Positions 33,336 through 42,002 of a DNA stretch of 61,419 nt are shown here, one piece after another. Location of the stretch: contig JAEYPH010000001.1 of the NCBI GenBank assembly GCA_023410875.1, positions 1-61,419 of the forward strand, given 5' to 3'. The notes below the pieces were generated by a model. It was not told the DNA's origin. It did not search any database and saw nothing but the letters and a program-made list of their open reading frames with translations. Source of the stretch: Bacillota bacterium. Its GTDB lineage: Bacteria > Bacillota > Clostridia > Christensenellales > UMGS416. The stretch's first letter is position 1, and each line of letters begins with the position of its first letter. The translations under genes and the position numbers were made by a program.

Positions 33336-33851
33336 CTAGAATTTGATAGCGGAGAACACGTCGTAGCCCTCCAGCAGATCGCGCCCGGAGTACATCGTCA
33401 TCTCCATGGCGAAGCACACGCACACGATCTGGGCGCCCATGCGCTCCAGCAGCTGGCATGTGGCCAGCGCCGTGGAGCCGGTGGCCAGCAGATCGTCCAC
33501 GACGACGACTTTCTGAGCGGGCGCCACGGCGTCCCTGTGCACCTCCAGCGTGTCGCTGCGGCCTTGCTCGATTTGGTATTCGTAGCGGTAGACCTCGGCG
33601 GGTAGGCGGCCTGGGCGGCGCACGGGCACAAAGCCCGCCCGCAGCATGTAGGCCAGCGGCGCGCCGATCAGATAGCCGCGGGCCTCGGGGCCTGCCACCA
33701 GGCCAATGCCCTTGTCCTTGAGATGCTCATGCATGCGCTCCAGCAGCTCGGCATAAGCTTCTCCATCCTTGAGCAGCGTCGTGATGTCGCGGTAGCGGAT
33801 GCCCGGCATCGGGAAATCCTGCACGACCCGTATCTTGTCCTTCAGGTTCAT
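33336..33851 (-). CDS. apt: Adenine phosphoribosyltransferase
   Basis: A 171-residue purine salvage enzyme making AMP from adenine and PRPP. The PRPP-binding loop is VVVVDDLLATGSTALA. The N-terminal FPMPGIRYRDITTLLKD and AGPEARGYLIGAPLAY match Apt. The ATG at 33851 follows AGGAGG at a slightly long spacing. Sits between recJ and rel, the usual order in Bacillota. Confidence 0.95.
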   Translation of the reverse strand: MNLKDKIRVVQDFPMPGIRYRDITTLLKDGEAYAELLERMHEHLKDKGIGLVAGPEARGYLIGAPLAYMLRAGFVPVRRPGRLPAEVYRYEYQIEQGRSDTLEVHRDAVAPAQKVVVVDDLLATGSTALATCQLLERMGAQIVCVCFAMEMTMYSGRDLLEGYDVFSAIKF

Positions 33852-33924
33852 GTCCGGCAACCTCCTTAGCGGCGCGGCCAGGGGCCGCTGCCAATTTCGC
33901 GAAAATACCTCTGACGAATGCATA

Positions 33925-36426
33925 CTACCCGCCCGCGGGCAGGCCTTTGTTGTGCCCTTGGGTTCGCGCAAGGGATTCCATGCCGTCGGCGGGGGATGGG
34001 TCATAGCCCGGGGTTGTCAGCGCCCGCCAAGTGGGGCTGTCATTCAGGTCCGCCCTGCCCCGCCGGTCTGCCGGCGCGAACCACGGGCTCTTGTCCAACT
34101 GCCGCAGAAGGCCCAGCTCGCAGAACACCCGCGCCCCCAGCTCCGCCAAACAGGGATTGGGTTCCCCCTGTGGGCGCCAATCCAGCAATTCCAACGGCTG
34201 GCCTGCGGCCAGCGCGTCGCGCATCCGCCGGTAGAGCTCCAGCAGCGCCTCGCGCTGCAAGCTTCCGAAAACCTGCGGCGGATGATTAACCTTTATTATA
34301 TCGCTATTTTCATCCAGTTTCAATTGGCCCGCCAACACCGAACCCAGCGACCCGTCGAACACGAACACTCGCGCCCATCGCCGGGCGGGCAGCGCCACGC
34401 CGGGATAGAGCACCACGGCGTTTTCTCCTCGTGCGGCCTGGGGCGCATCGCCCACGGCGAAGTGAGCGCGCTCCAGCGCGCCGGCCTGCCCCAGCGCCGC
34501 CAACACCGCCTGGGCGCTGCCGCGGGTGAAGCACAGCGCCAGCGCCCCGAAGGGGCTGCGCTGCGCCTCCTGTGCGAAGAACTCCAGCGCCCCGTCCCAC
34601 TCCATATCCCTGCCGCCGACAGGCTCCGCCTGCTTGGGCAGCGCCGGCAGTGGGTGGGCACGGCGCAGGGCAGCATCGCAAGATTGCCAGCTCTGGGGCG
34701 GGCGGATGTGCTCCACCAGCGCCTGCAGTCGCTGGCGGCCCTGCCATTCGTTGATCTCCGGCACGGCCAGCACGTCGCAGCTGGGCTGCGCCACCAGCCA
34801 GCCCGCGGCGTCACCCTGGCGGAAGGCGATGGCCTCCAGCCCGCCGGCCCCCAACCGCAGCCGCAGGTGTTTGCCATCGGCGGTGCGGCTGGCGCCGGCG
34901 CAGGCCGCACCCCGCAGCAGGAACACCGGCCGGGGGTTGCCATAGCCCGCGGGTTCCAGCGCGTCCAGGTCCGCCGCCAGCTCCCGGCTCAGCTGCTCAG
35001 CCGTCAGTTCCGCGTCATAATAGCGCAGGGGCAGGAACAGCTCGTCGTCATAGGTCTCACGCAGGTGGCCGTTGAGGACCCGGCGCAGCGCGTCCAGCCG
35101 ATCCTCGGCCAGCGCGCAGCCCGCCGCCTGCTCGTGGCCGCCATAGCGGGCGAAGAGCGCCTCGCAATGCTTGAGCGCCCGGTGCAGGTGCACGCCGGGC
35201 ACGCTGCGGCCGCTGCCGTAGAGCAGCGCCGGGCCGTCGGCCGCGCCGTCCACATCGGGCTGGCCTTCGGGGTCGTCGTGGCCGTGGCCGCCGCGGCCAA
35301 AAAGCAGCGTGGGCCGGTGGTAGCGCTCCACAATGCGCGAGGCCACAATGCCGGTGACGCCGGTGTTCCAATGGGGCTGATACAGCACGATGGCCCGATC
35401 CCGGGCGAAGTCATAATCCGCTTCTATCATGGCTAACGCCTCGGTCAGTATGGCGTCCTCCACGGCCATGCGCTGGCGGTTGTCGCCATCCAGCTCTTTG
35501 GCGGATGCTGTGGCATCCGCCGGGTCGGCGCTCAGCAGCATCTCCACGCTCTTGGCGCTGTGGTCCATGCGCCCGCCGGCGTTGATGCGCGGCCCCAACG
35601 CGAAGCCGATGTGGCCGCTGCGCACGGGCTTGCCCGCGAGCCCCGCGACCTCCCGCAGCGCCTGTATGCCCGGGCGCTGCCCGGCATTGATGAGCGCGAG
35701 GCCCATGCGCACGATGGCCAGGTTCTCATCGGCCAGCGGCACGATGTCCGCCACTGTGGCCAGCGCCGCCAGGTCGGCAAAGCGCACAGCCTCCCGCGGT
35801 CCCCGCAGCGCTTGCACAACCTTGAGCGCCACACCGGCGCCGCACAGGCCGGTAAAACCGTAGCCCTGCCCCGGCCGCTTGGGGTTGACAACGGCCAGCA
35901 CGTCGGGCAGCGTGTCGGGGCACTCGTGGTGGTCGGTCACGACGACGTCCATGCCCAGCTCCCGGGCCTGTGCCAGCTCCGCGCCGTTGGTTACGCCGCA
36001 ATCCACGGTCACCAGCAGCTGCGTGCCGGCCAGGCTCTGTATGGCGGCGGCGTTCACGCCGTAACCTTCGCTGTGCCGCGAAGGGATATAGTAGCACACA
36101 TCGGCGCCCATCTCCCGCAGCGCCGACACCATCAGCGTCGTGGCGCACACGCCGTCCACGTCATAGTCGCCGTACACGGTGATGCGCTGGCCCTCGTCCA
36201 CCGCCCGCCGGATGCGCTCCACAGCGCGGTCCATATCGGCTAGGCCAAAGGGGTCCCGCAAGTATTCCACTCCCGCGCCGAAATAACGCCGGCCATCCTC
36301 GACGCTGGTCACGCCGCGGCCGATGAGCACCGACGCCGTCACCGGCGTAACGCCCAATTCCCTGGCCAGGCTGGCGGCGGCTATTGGGTCTGCGTCGACG
36401 TTGCGCCGTACATAACGAAAAAGCAA
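33925..36426 (-). CDS. recJ: Single-stranded-DNA exonuclease RecJ
   Basis: An 833-residue DHH/DHHA1 nuclease degrading single-stranded DNA 5-prime to 3-prime in repair. Metal motifs VYGDYDVDGVCATTLM, VTVDCGVTNG and VVTDHHECPDTLPDVLAVVNPKRP are intact, as is the DHHA1 block RYGGHEQAAGCAL, followed by an OB domain. The roughly 250-residue C-terminal extension resembles the Gram-positive RecJ-specific domain. Start is TTG at 36426 behind GGGAG; no ATG fits. Confidence 0.94.
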   Translation of the reverse strand: MLFRYVRRNVDADPIAAASLARELGVTPVTASVLIGRGVTSVEDGRRYFGAGVEYLRDPFGLADMDRAVERIRRAVDEGQRITVYGDYDVDGVCATTLMVSALREMGADVCYYIPSRHSEGYGVNAAAIQSLAGTQLLVTVDCGVTNGAELAQARELGMDVVVTDHHECPDTLPDVLAVVNPKRPGQGYGFTGLCGAGVALKVVQALRGPREAVRFADLAALATVADIVPLADENLAIVRMGLALINAGQRPGIQALREVAGLAGKPVRSGHIGFALGPRINAGGRMDHSAKSVEMLLSADPADATASAKELDGDNRQRMAVEDAILTEALAMIEADYDFARDRAIVLYQPHWNTGVTGIVASRIVERYHRPTLLFGRGGHGHDDPEGQPDVDGAADGPALLYGSGRSVPGVHLHRALKHCEALFARYGGHEQAAGCALAEDRLDALRRVLNGHLRETYDDELFLPLRYYDAELTAEQLSRELAADLDALEPAGYGNPRPVFLLRGAACAGASRTADGKHLRLRLGAGGLEAIAFRQGDAAGWLVAQPSCDVLAVPEINEWQGRQRLQALVEHIRPPQSWQSCDAALRRAHPLPALPKQAEPVGGRDMEWDGALEFFAQEAQRSPFGALALCFTRGSAQAVLAALGQAGALERAHFAVGDAPQAARGENAVVLYPGVALPARRWARVFVFDGSLGSVLAGQLKLDENSDIIKVNHPPQVFGSLQREALLELYRRMRDALAAGQPLELLDWRPQGEPNPCLAELGARVFCELGLLRQLDKSPWFAPADRRGRADLNDSPTWRALTTPGYDPSPADGMESLARTQGHNKGLPAGG

Positions 36427-36569
36427 AATGGCTGCTCCCTGTCGAGAATTGGTTTATTATATCAAACATGCCGTATGCAGGACAAGAAAAAGAGGGTAAG
36501 CGTCTCGTCGCTCCCGCAGGCGCGTACCACGTCTATCTCTCAGCGCCCATCCCGTGGTGTCAATAGCGT

Positions 36570-36598
36570 TTGAAATTTGCAGTATTCTGTATTATACT
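36570..36598 (+). promoter_or_regulatory. Promoter of the FMN-barrel gene
   Basis: TTGAAA, 17-base spacer, TATACT, 33 bases before the start codon. Close to consensus. Confidence 0.75.
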
Positions 36599-36631
36599 GG
36601 CTACAATCTATTTTTCTAGGAGGATTTACGA

Positions 36632-37135
36632 TTGAGCAGATATGAAGAAGGATTGCAGCTCATTGAAGAGAGATGCCGCGGCAAAAATGGAGAAGAAAAA
36701 GATAATCTGATCTCCCTCACGACAATCGCAATAGAGCCGAACTCCGACGGCAAGCCCCGCCCTTATTCCCGTGATGTGGACGCCTATTATGAAGACGGCG
36801 CCTTTTATATTGTAACACATGCAAAATCCAAAAAAATGCTGCAGATAGCGCAAAACCCGGAGGTTTCTTTTACGCTTTGCGCCGAGTGGTTTTCCGGCAA
36901 CGGCACAGGTATCAATCTTGGCTGGGTGCTGGACCCGAAAAACGCGCAGATCAGAACCGGAGTTCGCGCGGCGTTTGTCAATTGGTACGACAGCGTGAAC
37001 AACGAAAACGATGCGAACTGCTGTTATCTGAAAATCCAACTCACAAAGGGCATCGTAATAAAAGACCATCACGCCGACACCTATTACATGGACTTTGCGA
37101 ATAAAACAGAGGGCAAAGAAAGTGCAATTGTCTAA
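36632..37135 (+). CDS. Pyridoxamine-phosphate-oxidase-like FMN-binding protein
   Basis: A 167-residue split-barrel protein of the PNPOx-like group. The central part, GKPRPYSRDVDAYYEDGAFYIVT then KSKKMLQIAQNPEVSFTL, is the usual pattern of these FMN-binding or reductase-like proteins. It lacks the extra features of true PdxH. Start is TTG at 36632 behind AGGAGGA. It is monocistronic, with its own promoter and a terminator. GC content is lower than the flanking genes. Confidence 0.78.
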   Translation: MSRYEEGLQLIEERCRGKNGEEKDNLISLTTIAIEPNSDGKPRPYSRDVDAYYEDGAFYIVTHAKSKKMLQIAQNPEVSFTLCAEWFSGNGTGINLGWVLDPKNAQIRTGVRAAFVNWYDSVNNENDANCCYLKIQLTKGIVIKDHHADTYYMDFANKTEGKESAIV

Positions 37136-37180
37136 GGCCCTCAGATTCGATAAGCGTTTGGCTCATCCGTAGCATGCAAA

Positions 37181-37225
37181 ACAGAAAGCCGCCGACCCTG
37201 CGCAAACAGGCCGGCGGCTTTCTGT
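37181..37225. terminator. Bidirectional terminator
   Basis: Stem ACAGAAAGCCGCCG/CGGCGGCTTTCTGT with a 17-base loop lies between two convergent genes. T-rich on both strands. Confidence 0.8.
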
Positions 37226-37264
37226 TGCAGAACAATGCAGGCAAGACAAGGTTTTGTGATATCC

Positions 37265-38329
37265 CTATACGGCAGGAGGGATATCACGCGGACGTTCCAG
37301 CGCATTAAACAGCGACTGCCGGGCGGCCTCCTGCTTCTCGGCGTCCGGCGGCGTGCCGGCGGCAGCAAACGCATCCTGTATCTGCCGCACCCGTGCCAGG
37401 CAGGCCGTGCCCAGAGCCACCTTGGCGCGGTAGGCGGCGGCGATGTCCGCCAGCTTGCCGGCCAGTTCCTCGTCGGTGCCGGCGGGTATGATCTTCTCGT
37501 AGAGGTCGAAGATTTCATCGCCGGCGCGGTCGGGGAAGTATTCATGGGGCGCGGTCGTGTCGATGACGGCAACGTCCAGTTCCCTCAGGATGATCATGTC
37601 CAGGCTGTCGGGGTCAAAACCGCAGTGGTATACCTCGGCGTCAAAGCCCTTGTCGGCGGCCTGGGCGGCCAGCGCCTTGAGCAGCGTGGATTTGCCGGTG
37701 CCCGGCCGGCCCTTTAGGAAAACCCGCCGCGCCAACCCTTCGGTCAGATTGGGAATGAAGTCACGGGCGCCCAGCGGCGTGGCCGCGCCCATAAAGCGGT
37801 GGCGGGCAACAGCAGGCTTTTCCAACCGCCCTTCTCCCAGCAAGTCGGCGATCAGTTGTTCTGTAGCGGCGCGGTGGGCTGCGCGGTCCATACGGGCGAT
37901 GTAGAGCGCTTCCCAATCGTCGTGGATGGCCAGCCCCTCTTTGAAGGCCTTTGTTGCGGCGTCCAGCCCCGCTTGAATGACCGCGTCCAGCTTTTGCGCC
38001 TCCGGGCCCTGCCGCGCGCCGCATTGCATGGTCACCGCATCGGGCAGCGGGCCCGCCAGCGCCTCGGCCTGCACGACCGCCGTGCGCAGCGCTGGGATCA
38101 CGAGGCCGTCCAACGCATCCTCTCCCATGGGCTCGTGCAGATACTCCACGGTGCCCCCGGCCTGGACCTGGCGCTCGGCGACCTCCCGCAGCAATGCGGT
38201 GCGCTGGGCGCGGTGTCCGCCCTCCAATATGTATACATGCTCCATTCCCTCCAGATTGCTGGCGAGCAGACTTCTGTGGCCCTTGGCCGTATACCCGCTG
38301 GTGTAGTAGTGCAGTTCTTTGGAGCTCAT
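37265..38329 (-). CDS. P-loop ATPase of unknown role (PRK06851-like)
   Basis: A 354-residue protein with two related halves. The second half has a clear Walker A (LKGRPGTGKSTLLKAL). The first half carries a degenerate one near YILEGGHRAQRTALL. The segment CGFDPDSLDMIILRELDVAVIDTTAPHEYFPDRAGDEIFDLY is characteristic of a conserved Clostridia/Bacilli family known to me only as PRK06851. Cytoplasmic. The ATG at 38329 follows AAGGGG. Divergent from recF, 128 bases apart. Substrate unknown. Confidence 0.75.
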   Translation of the reverse strand: MSSKELHYYTSGYTAKGHRSLLASNLEGMEHVYILEGGHRAQRTALLREVAERQVQAGGTVEYLHEPMGEDALDGLVIPALRTAVVQAEALAGPLPDAVTMQCGARQGPEAQKLDAVIQAGLDAATKAFKEGLAIHDDWEALYIARMDRAAHRAATEQLIADLLGEGRLEKPAVARHRFMGAATPLGARDFIPNLTEGLARRVFLKGRPGTGKSTLLKALAAQAADKGFDAEVYHCGFDPDSLDMIILRELDVAVIDTTAPHEYFPDRAGDEIFDLYEKIIPAGTDEELAGKLADIAAAYRAKVALGTACLARVRQIQDAFAAAGTPPDAEKQEAARQSLFNALERPRDIPPAV

Positions 38330-38457
38330 GCTGACATTCCCCTTTCCTTGGTCTCCCCTGCTAGCTATGCTCAGGCGCGGCAAAAGGTGAATGGCAGGCA
38401 CCCCCTTGTATGCCAGGCTCGGAGAACGTATCATAGTACCATTACCGGAGGTACCGT

Positions 38458-39561
38458 TTGGTTCTCACGCAGCTGACGCTGGCACGCTACAGAAACCTGA
38501 ACCCGCTGGAGCTCAGGCCGCAGCCGGGGATCACCGTGTTCGTGGGGCGCAACGCCCAGGGCAAAACGAACATCGTGGAGTCGGTCTATTTCTGTTGCAC
38601 CGGGCGCAGCCACCGCACCGCCCACGACAAGGAGCTCGTGCGCTGGGATGAGCAGACGGCCTATCTGCGCATCGAGACGCTGCACCGCGACGGGCGGCAC
38701 CTGGTGGAGATCGGCCTATCCAACGCGGGCAAGAAGATGCTCAAAGTAAACGGCCTGCCGGCGCGGCGCATGGGCGAGCTCATGGGCCAAGTCAACGCCG
38801 TGATGTTCTCCCCGGAGGATCTGTCCTTGGTGAAGGCAGGGCCGGCGGTGCGCCGGCGCTTTTTGGACATGGACATGAGCCAGACCGACGCCAACCACTT
38901 CTACGACCTGCAAACCTATCAGAAGGCGCTCAACCAACGCAACGCGCTGCTCAAACAGATCCCCTTCAGCCCCAAGAAGGCCGACATGCTGCCCGTGTGG
39001 GATGAGCAGCTGGCCCCACTGGGCGCGCGCATCGTGCTGCGGCGCAAGCGCTTTGCCCGGGAGCTCTTCGAGCGGGCGTTGGAGGCCCACACAGGGCTGA
39101 CCCACGGCGAACGGCTGGAGGCGCGCTACATGGCCTCGCTGGAGAGCGACGAGCCTACCCAAGCCCAGGAAGAGCTGCTGCGCCTGCTGGAGCAGAGCCG
39201 CGAGGGCGACATCCGCCGCGGCGCCACGGCCCAGGGCCCCCACCGCGACGACTTCACGATGCTCGTGAACGGCTACGACCTGCGGCTGTACGGCTCTCAG
39301 GGGCAGCACCGCTCAGCGGCTCTGAGCCTGAAGCTGGCCGAGCTGGCCGTGATGGGGCACCGCACCGGCGAGACGCCTCTGCTGATTTTGGACGACGTTT
39401 TGAGCGAGCTGGACGAACGCCGTCGCGAGGGGCTGCTCAAGGCCGTGGAGGGCGTGCAGACGTTTTTAACCTGCGTGAAAATAGAAGATGAGATGAAAAC
39501 CATGCGCCTGAACACCTATGATGTGTTCGAAGGACAAGTGAGGGCGCGGACAAAGGCATGA
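38458..39561 (+). CDS. recF: DNA replication and repair protein RecF
   Basis: A 367-residue SMC-like ATPase that helps load RecA at gaps. Walker A is VFVGRNAQGKTNIVES, the signature-like region lies near YGSQGQHRSAALSLKLAEL, and Walker B is PLLILDDVLSELDERR. Start is TTG at 38458 behind GGAGG. It is not flanked by dnaA, dnaN, yaaA or gyrB, its usual partners, so the origin-type cluster has been broken up in this genome. Confidence 0.94.
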   Translation: MVLTQLTLARYRNLNPLELRPQPGITVFVGRNAQGKTNIVESVYFCCTGRSHRTAHDKELVRWDEQTAYLRIETLHRDGRHLVEIGLSNAGKKMLKVNGLPARRMGELMGQVNAVMFSPEDLSLVKAGPAVRRRFLDMDMSQTDANHFYDLQTYQKALNQRNALLKQIPFSPKKADMLPVWDEQLAPLGARIVLRRKRFARELFERALEAHTGLTHGERLEARYMASLESDEPTQAQEELLRLLEQSREGDIRRGATAQGPHRDDFTMLVNGYDLRLYGSQGQHRSAALSLKLAELAVMGHRTGETPLLILDDVLSELDERRREGLLKAVEGVQTFLTCVKIEDEMKTMRLNTYDVFEGQVRARTKA

Positions 39562-39642
39562 ACCGCATGCCAAATCCATACGCCCTTTTTCGACAACTTA
39601 TGCGAAAGGATAATCTTTCATGACATGGAATAGGATATAGTG

Positions 39643-40062
39643 GTGAGGTCGATGTGGTTTCCGCTGACCGAAGAACGGGTCTTGAAGTTGTTCGCCCGCT
39701 GCTACAACCGGTGTGATTTTGAGCCGATCATCGCCCGGTTGAGCCGTCAGGCTGCTTACGAAAGCTGGAACAACTTTTACCATTACCGTGGCCGTGAGCG
39801 TGTGGCCCAGGTTTTGCGGGAGCGCGCCGCCAAACTGCGGGCCACCCAGCCCAATGAAAAGGCCTATATGGGCTTCATCATGGTCAAACGGGAAATGCTG
39901 GGTACGCACCCGGAGCACTGCGTGTGCATCGCCGAGGGCGACGACCCCAGCCGCGTCACAGGTCTTGTGCGCATCCGCTTCACGCCGCTGCACATCCAGC
40001 GCATCGACATCGTGGCTGCGGCCACGCACACCTACACCCGGGGTGACTACGCCGGGACCTGA
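39643..40062 (+). CDS. Small protein, possibly NTF2-like
   Basis: A 139-residue protein: EERVLKLFARCYNRCDFEPIIARLSRQAAYESW, then YRGRERVAQVLRERAAKL, then a mixed beta end. The pattern of an N-terminal helix pair, a Y-x-S-W strand and a G-R-E/K helix resembles NTF2/SnoaL-like folds, but this is only a shape argument. Starts at GTG 39640, GTG 39643 or ATG 39652 are possible; 39643 has the best AGGA spacing. Confidence 0.5.
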   Translation: MRSMWFPLTEERVLKLFARCYNRCDFEPIIARLSRQAAYESWNNFYHYRGRERVAQVLRERAAKLRATQPNEKAYMGFIMVKREMLGTHPEHCVCIAEGDDPSRVTGLVRIRFTPLHIQRIDIVAAATHTYTRGDYAGT

Positions 40063-40090
40063 AAAACGCACCGACGTAGGAGGTCTTTTT

Positions 40091-40282
40091 ATGGAACAAG
40101 CGCAGCAAGCTCTGGCCCAGTTCAACGCCGCAGACCTGTTGTGGATCGCCGGCGCCATCGTGCTGACCATACTTGCCTTCAAGGTTGTCGCCAAGATCGC
40201 CAAGTTTTTGCTGGTGGCTGTGGCCGTTGTGGCCGCAGTTGTATTCCTGATGTCGGCGGGCATTATTCCAAAACTTTTTTAA
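40091..40282 (+). CDS. Single-pass small membrane protein
   Basis: A 63-residue protein with an amphipathic start (MEQAQQALAQFNAADL) and hydrophobic stretches from about residue 17 to the end, interrupted by KVVAKIAK. One or two membrane segments. The ATG is 5 bases behind GGAGGTC. It lies 28 bases after the previous gene and is probably cotranscribed. No family recognised. Confidence 0.65.
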   Translation: MEQAQQALAQFNAADLLWIAGAIVLTILAFKVVAKIAKFLLVAVAVVAAVVFLMSAGIIPKLF

Positions 40283-40346
40283 CTCGGTATCCTGGTCTCG
40301 TTGGTTTATAGGGCTCAATAAATATGGCTAGCAAATCTTTCGTTTA

Positions 40347-40766
40347 CTAATCATTTCTGATTTCTTCCAATTTGACCAAGTATTCGCTCCGTAACTCATC
40401 CCATTTTTCTTGTTTCAGTAGAATATTGCTGTAATTACGTTCCTGTTCATTAAGGCTCAGGAACTCATATAGCAAACCAAAGAATGTATCGAAGGCTTCT
40501 GCATCATTTATTGAGTAGAAGGTAATAATGCTGCTCCAATCGTGTGCAGACGAGATATCATACTTCATTGCGATCCATTCTTGGAAACCCTCTGGAAAAA
40601 GAGATATAACCTCTTCTTCCGTTTCACAGCACATACAAAGAGCTTCCATAAATCCGTCCAAAAAATGCTTTAGCTTCATCAGGGACTTCGTTCCCAGATA
40701 TAGCTCAGGACGCGAATGAATCTTGGCGAGTAATCTTGCGATATCATCCTGGGTTATTCTTCTCAT
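40347..40766 (-). CDS. Hypothetical protein, immunity-protein-like
   Basis: A 139-residue acidic protein of low GC content. The blocks IHSRPELYLGTKSLMKLKHFLDGF, FPEGFQEWIAMKYDISSAHDWSSIITF and EAFDTFFGLLYEFL recall proteins found near polymorphic toxins and scattered as lone cargo genes, but no toxin is nearby. It is better described as an unknown transferred gene. It lies 12 bases downstream of the PPK2 gene on the same strand. Confidence 0.5.
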   Translation of the reverse strand: MRRITQDDIARLLAKIHSRPELYLGTKSLMKLKHFLDGFMEALCMCCETEEEVISLFPEGFQEWIAMKYDISSAHDWSSIITFYSINDAEAFDTFFGLLYEFLSLNEQERNYSNILLKQEKWDELRSEYLVKLEEIRND

Positions 40767-40778
40767 ATAAGCAGAACC

Positions 40779-41639
40779 TCATTTCTTGAGCAGCATGTCC
40801 CGATAGCGGACCAGCAGAGCGCGCTTGTCCTCCCCCAGTTCGGGATAGCGCAGGTCCAGCCCCTTGAGCGTGCGCAGCAGAATCTCTGACACAGCCAGGC
40901 GGGCATACCACTTTTTGTCCGCCGGCACCACATACCACGGCGCGTAGGCGGCGGCGGTCTCGTTGATGGCGTCCTCGTAGCAGCTCTGGTATTGGTCCCA
41001 GTATTTGCGCTCCTCCAGGTCGGCTTCGTTGAACTTGTAGTTCTTGGCGCGGTCCTCAATGCGATCCAGCAGGCGTTCAGCCTGCTCCTCACGGCCCACA
41101 TGCAAAAACACCTTGACCGGCAAAATGCCGTTCTCCCATAGATACTCTTCAAAATGGCGAATCTGGTGGAATCGCTTGGCCCAGATGTCCTCGCGGCACG
41201 GCGCGGGCAGGCGCTCGGCGTCCAGCAGGTTGTGCACCCGCACCACGAGAACTTCCTCATAATAGGAGCGGTTGAACACGCCGATCTTGCCGCGCTCGGG
41301 CAGGCATTTGTGCACCCGCCACAGGTAATCATGGGCGTGCTCCTCGGCGGAGGGCGCTTTGAAGCTGTAGATGTCGGTGCCCTGGGGGTTCAGGCCGGCC
41401 ATGACATGCTTGATGACGCCATCCTTACCCGATGCGTCCATGCCCTGCAGGATCAGCAGCACCGCCCACTGGCCTTGGGCGTACAGACGGTCGTGAACCT
41501 CGCTCAGTGCCTCCTGCACGGTTCTCAGGCGAGCGGCGGCCTCGTCCTTGTTGGCGTATTCGCCGGTGTAATTGGTCCTGAGCGTGTCCAGCCGCGCCTT
41601 GCGGCTGCCGTCGAAGCGCAGGTCTTCCCATTCGGCCAT
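40779..41639 (-). CDS. ppk2: Polyphosphate kinase 2 family protein
   Basis: A 286-residue PPK2 domain protein that transfers phosphate between polyphosphate and nucleotides. Walker A is LQGMDASGKDGVIKHVMAG, the lid/arginine region is SYYEEVLVVRVHNLL, and KVFLHVGREEQAERLLDR and YVVPADKKWYARLAV follow as expected. The single-domain length fits class I-III enzymes that make NDP or NTP from polyphosphate; the class is not resolvable by eye. The ATG at 41639 follows GGGAGGTG. Confidence 0.92.
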   Translation of the reverse strand: MAEWEDLRFDGSRKARLDTLRTNYTGEYANKDEAAARLRTVQEALSEVHDRLYAQGQWAVLLILQGMDASGKDGVIKHVMAGLNPQGTDIYSFKAPSAEEHAHDYLWRVHKCLPERGKIGVFNRSYYEEVLVVRVHNLLDAERLPAPCREDIWAKRFHQIRHFEEYLWENGILPVKVFLHVGREEQAERLLDRIEDRAKNYKFNEADLEERKYWDQYQSCYEDAINETAAAYAPWYVVPADKKWYARLAVSEILLRTLKGLDLRYPELGEDKRALLVRYRDMLLKK

Positions 41640-41704
41640 GTGGGCACCTCCCAAGGCAGGATGGTCAGGCTATTCGACGGGGAGCGAACAATCCCTGCCA
41701 CAGT

Positions 41705-41816
41705 TGTCATTCCGAGCCCTTCGGCTTCGCTCAGGATAAACTCCGCGAGGAATCCCCTGAGGGGATGCCGTTGCTCTCAGGGGATTCTTCGGCCGTCCGC
41801 GGCCTCAGAATGACAG
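41705..41816. repeat. Imperfect palindromic element, copy 1
   Basis: Begins TGTCATTCCGAG and ends CTCAGAATGACAG, terminal inverted repeats. Inside, GAGGAATCCCCTGAG pairs with CTCAGGGGATTCTTC, so the whole element folds into a long hairpin. The type with CATTC(T/C)GAGCGAAG ends is widespread in unrelated bacteria as short non-coding repeats. It lies between PPK2 and aroF. Confidence 0.8.
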
Positions 41817-41842
41817 AGAAGTGTGTTGTGATAACATAGTGC

Positions 41843-41972
41843 TGTCATTCCGAGCGCAGCGAGGAATCTCCCTCTGGAGCGGATGGCGTTGCCGGGACAT
41901 CGCACGATGTCACGCAACGACCGCCTCTCCAGTGGGGGATTCTTCGGCTGCTGCGCAGCCTCTGAATGACAG
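41843..41972. repeat. Imperfect palindromic element, copy 2
   Basis: Second element in the same orientation, 26 bases after copy 1: TGTCATTCCGAGCGCAGCGAGGAATC at the left and GGGATTCTTCGGC...CTGAATGACAG at the right. An extra internal palindrome CATCGCACGATG is present. Its right end lies 30 bases from the aroF stop, so the pair could terminate the trp-aroF transcript. Copies differ inside but share their ends. Confidence 0.8.
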
Positions 41973-42002
41973 CAAGAGGACTATATCTAGTACTGACTGT
42001 AC

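Noticed and set aside
31492..36243. Very long open frames on the plus strand opposite rel, apt and recJ
   Set aside because: They are mirror images of GC-rich coding sequence in the antisense direction, rich in H, Q, R and V, with no family resemblance and no ribosome sites; the minus-strand proteins are unmistakable.
40347..40766. Immunity gene of a polymorphic toxin locus
   Set aside because: No toxin, secretion or repeat-rich gene lies nearby; the resemblance is only to scattered cargo proteins.
41690..42002. Insertion sequence or CRISPR array
   Set aside because: Two copies only, no transposase, no regular spacers; they are short palindromic elements.
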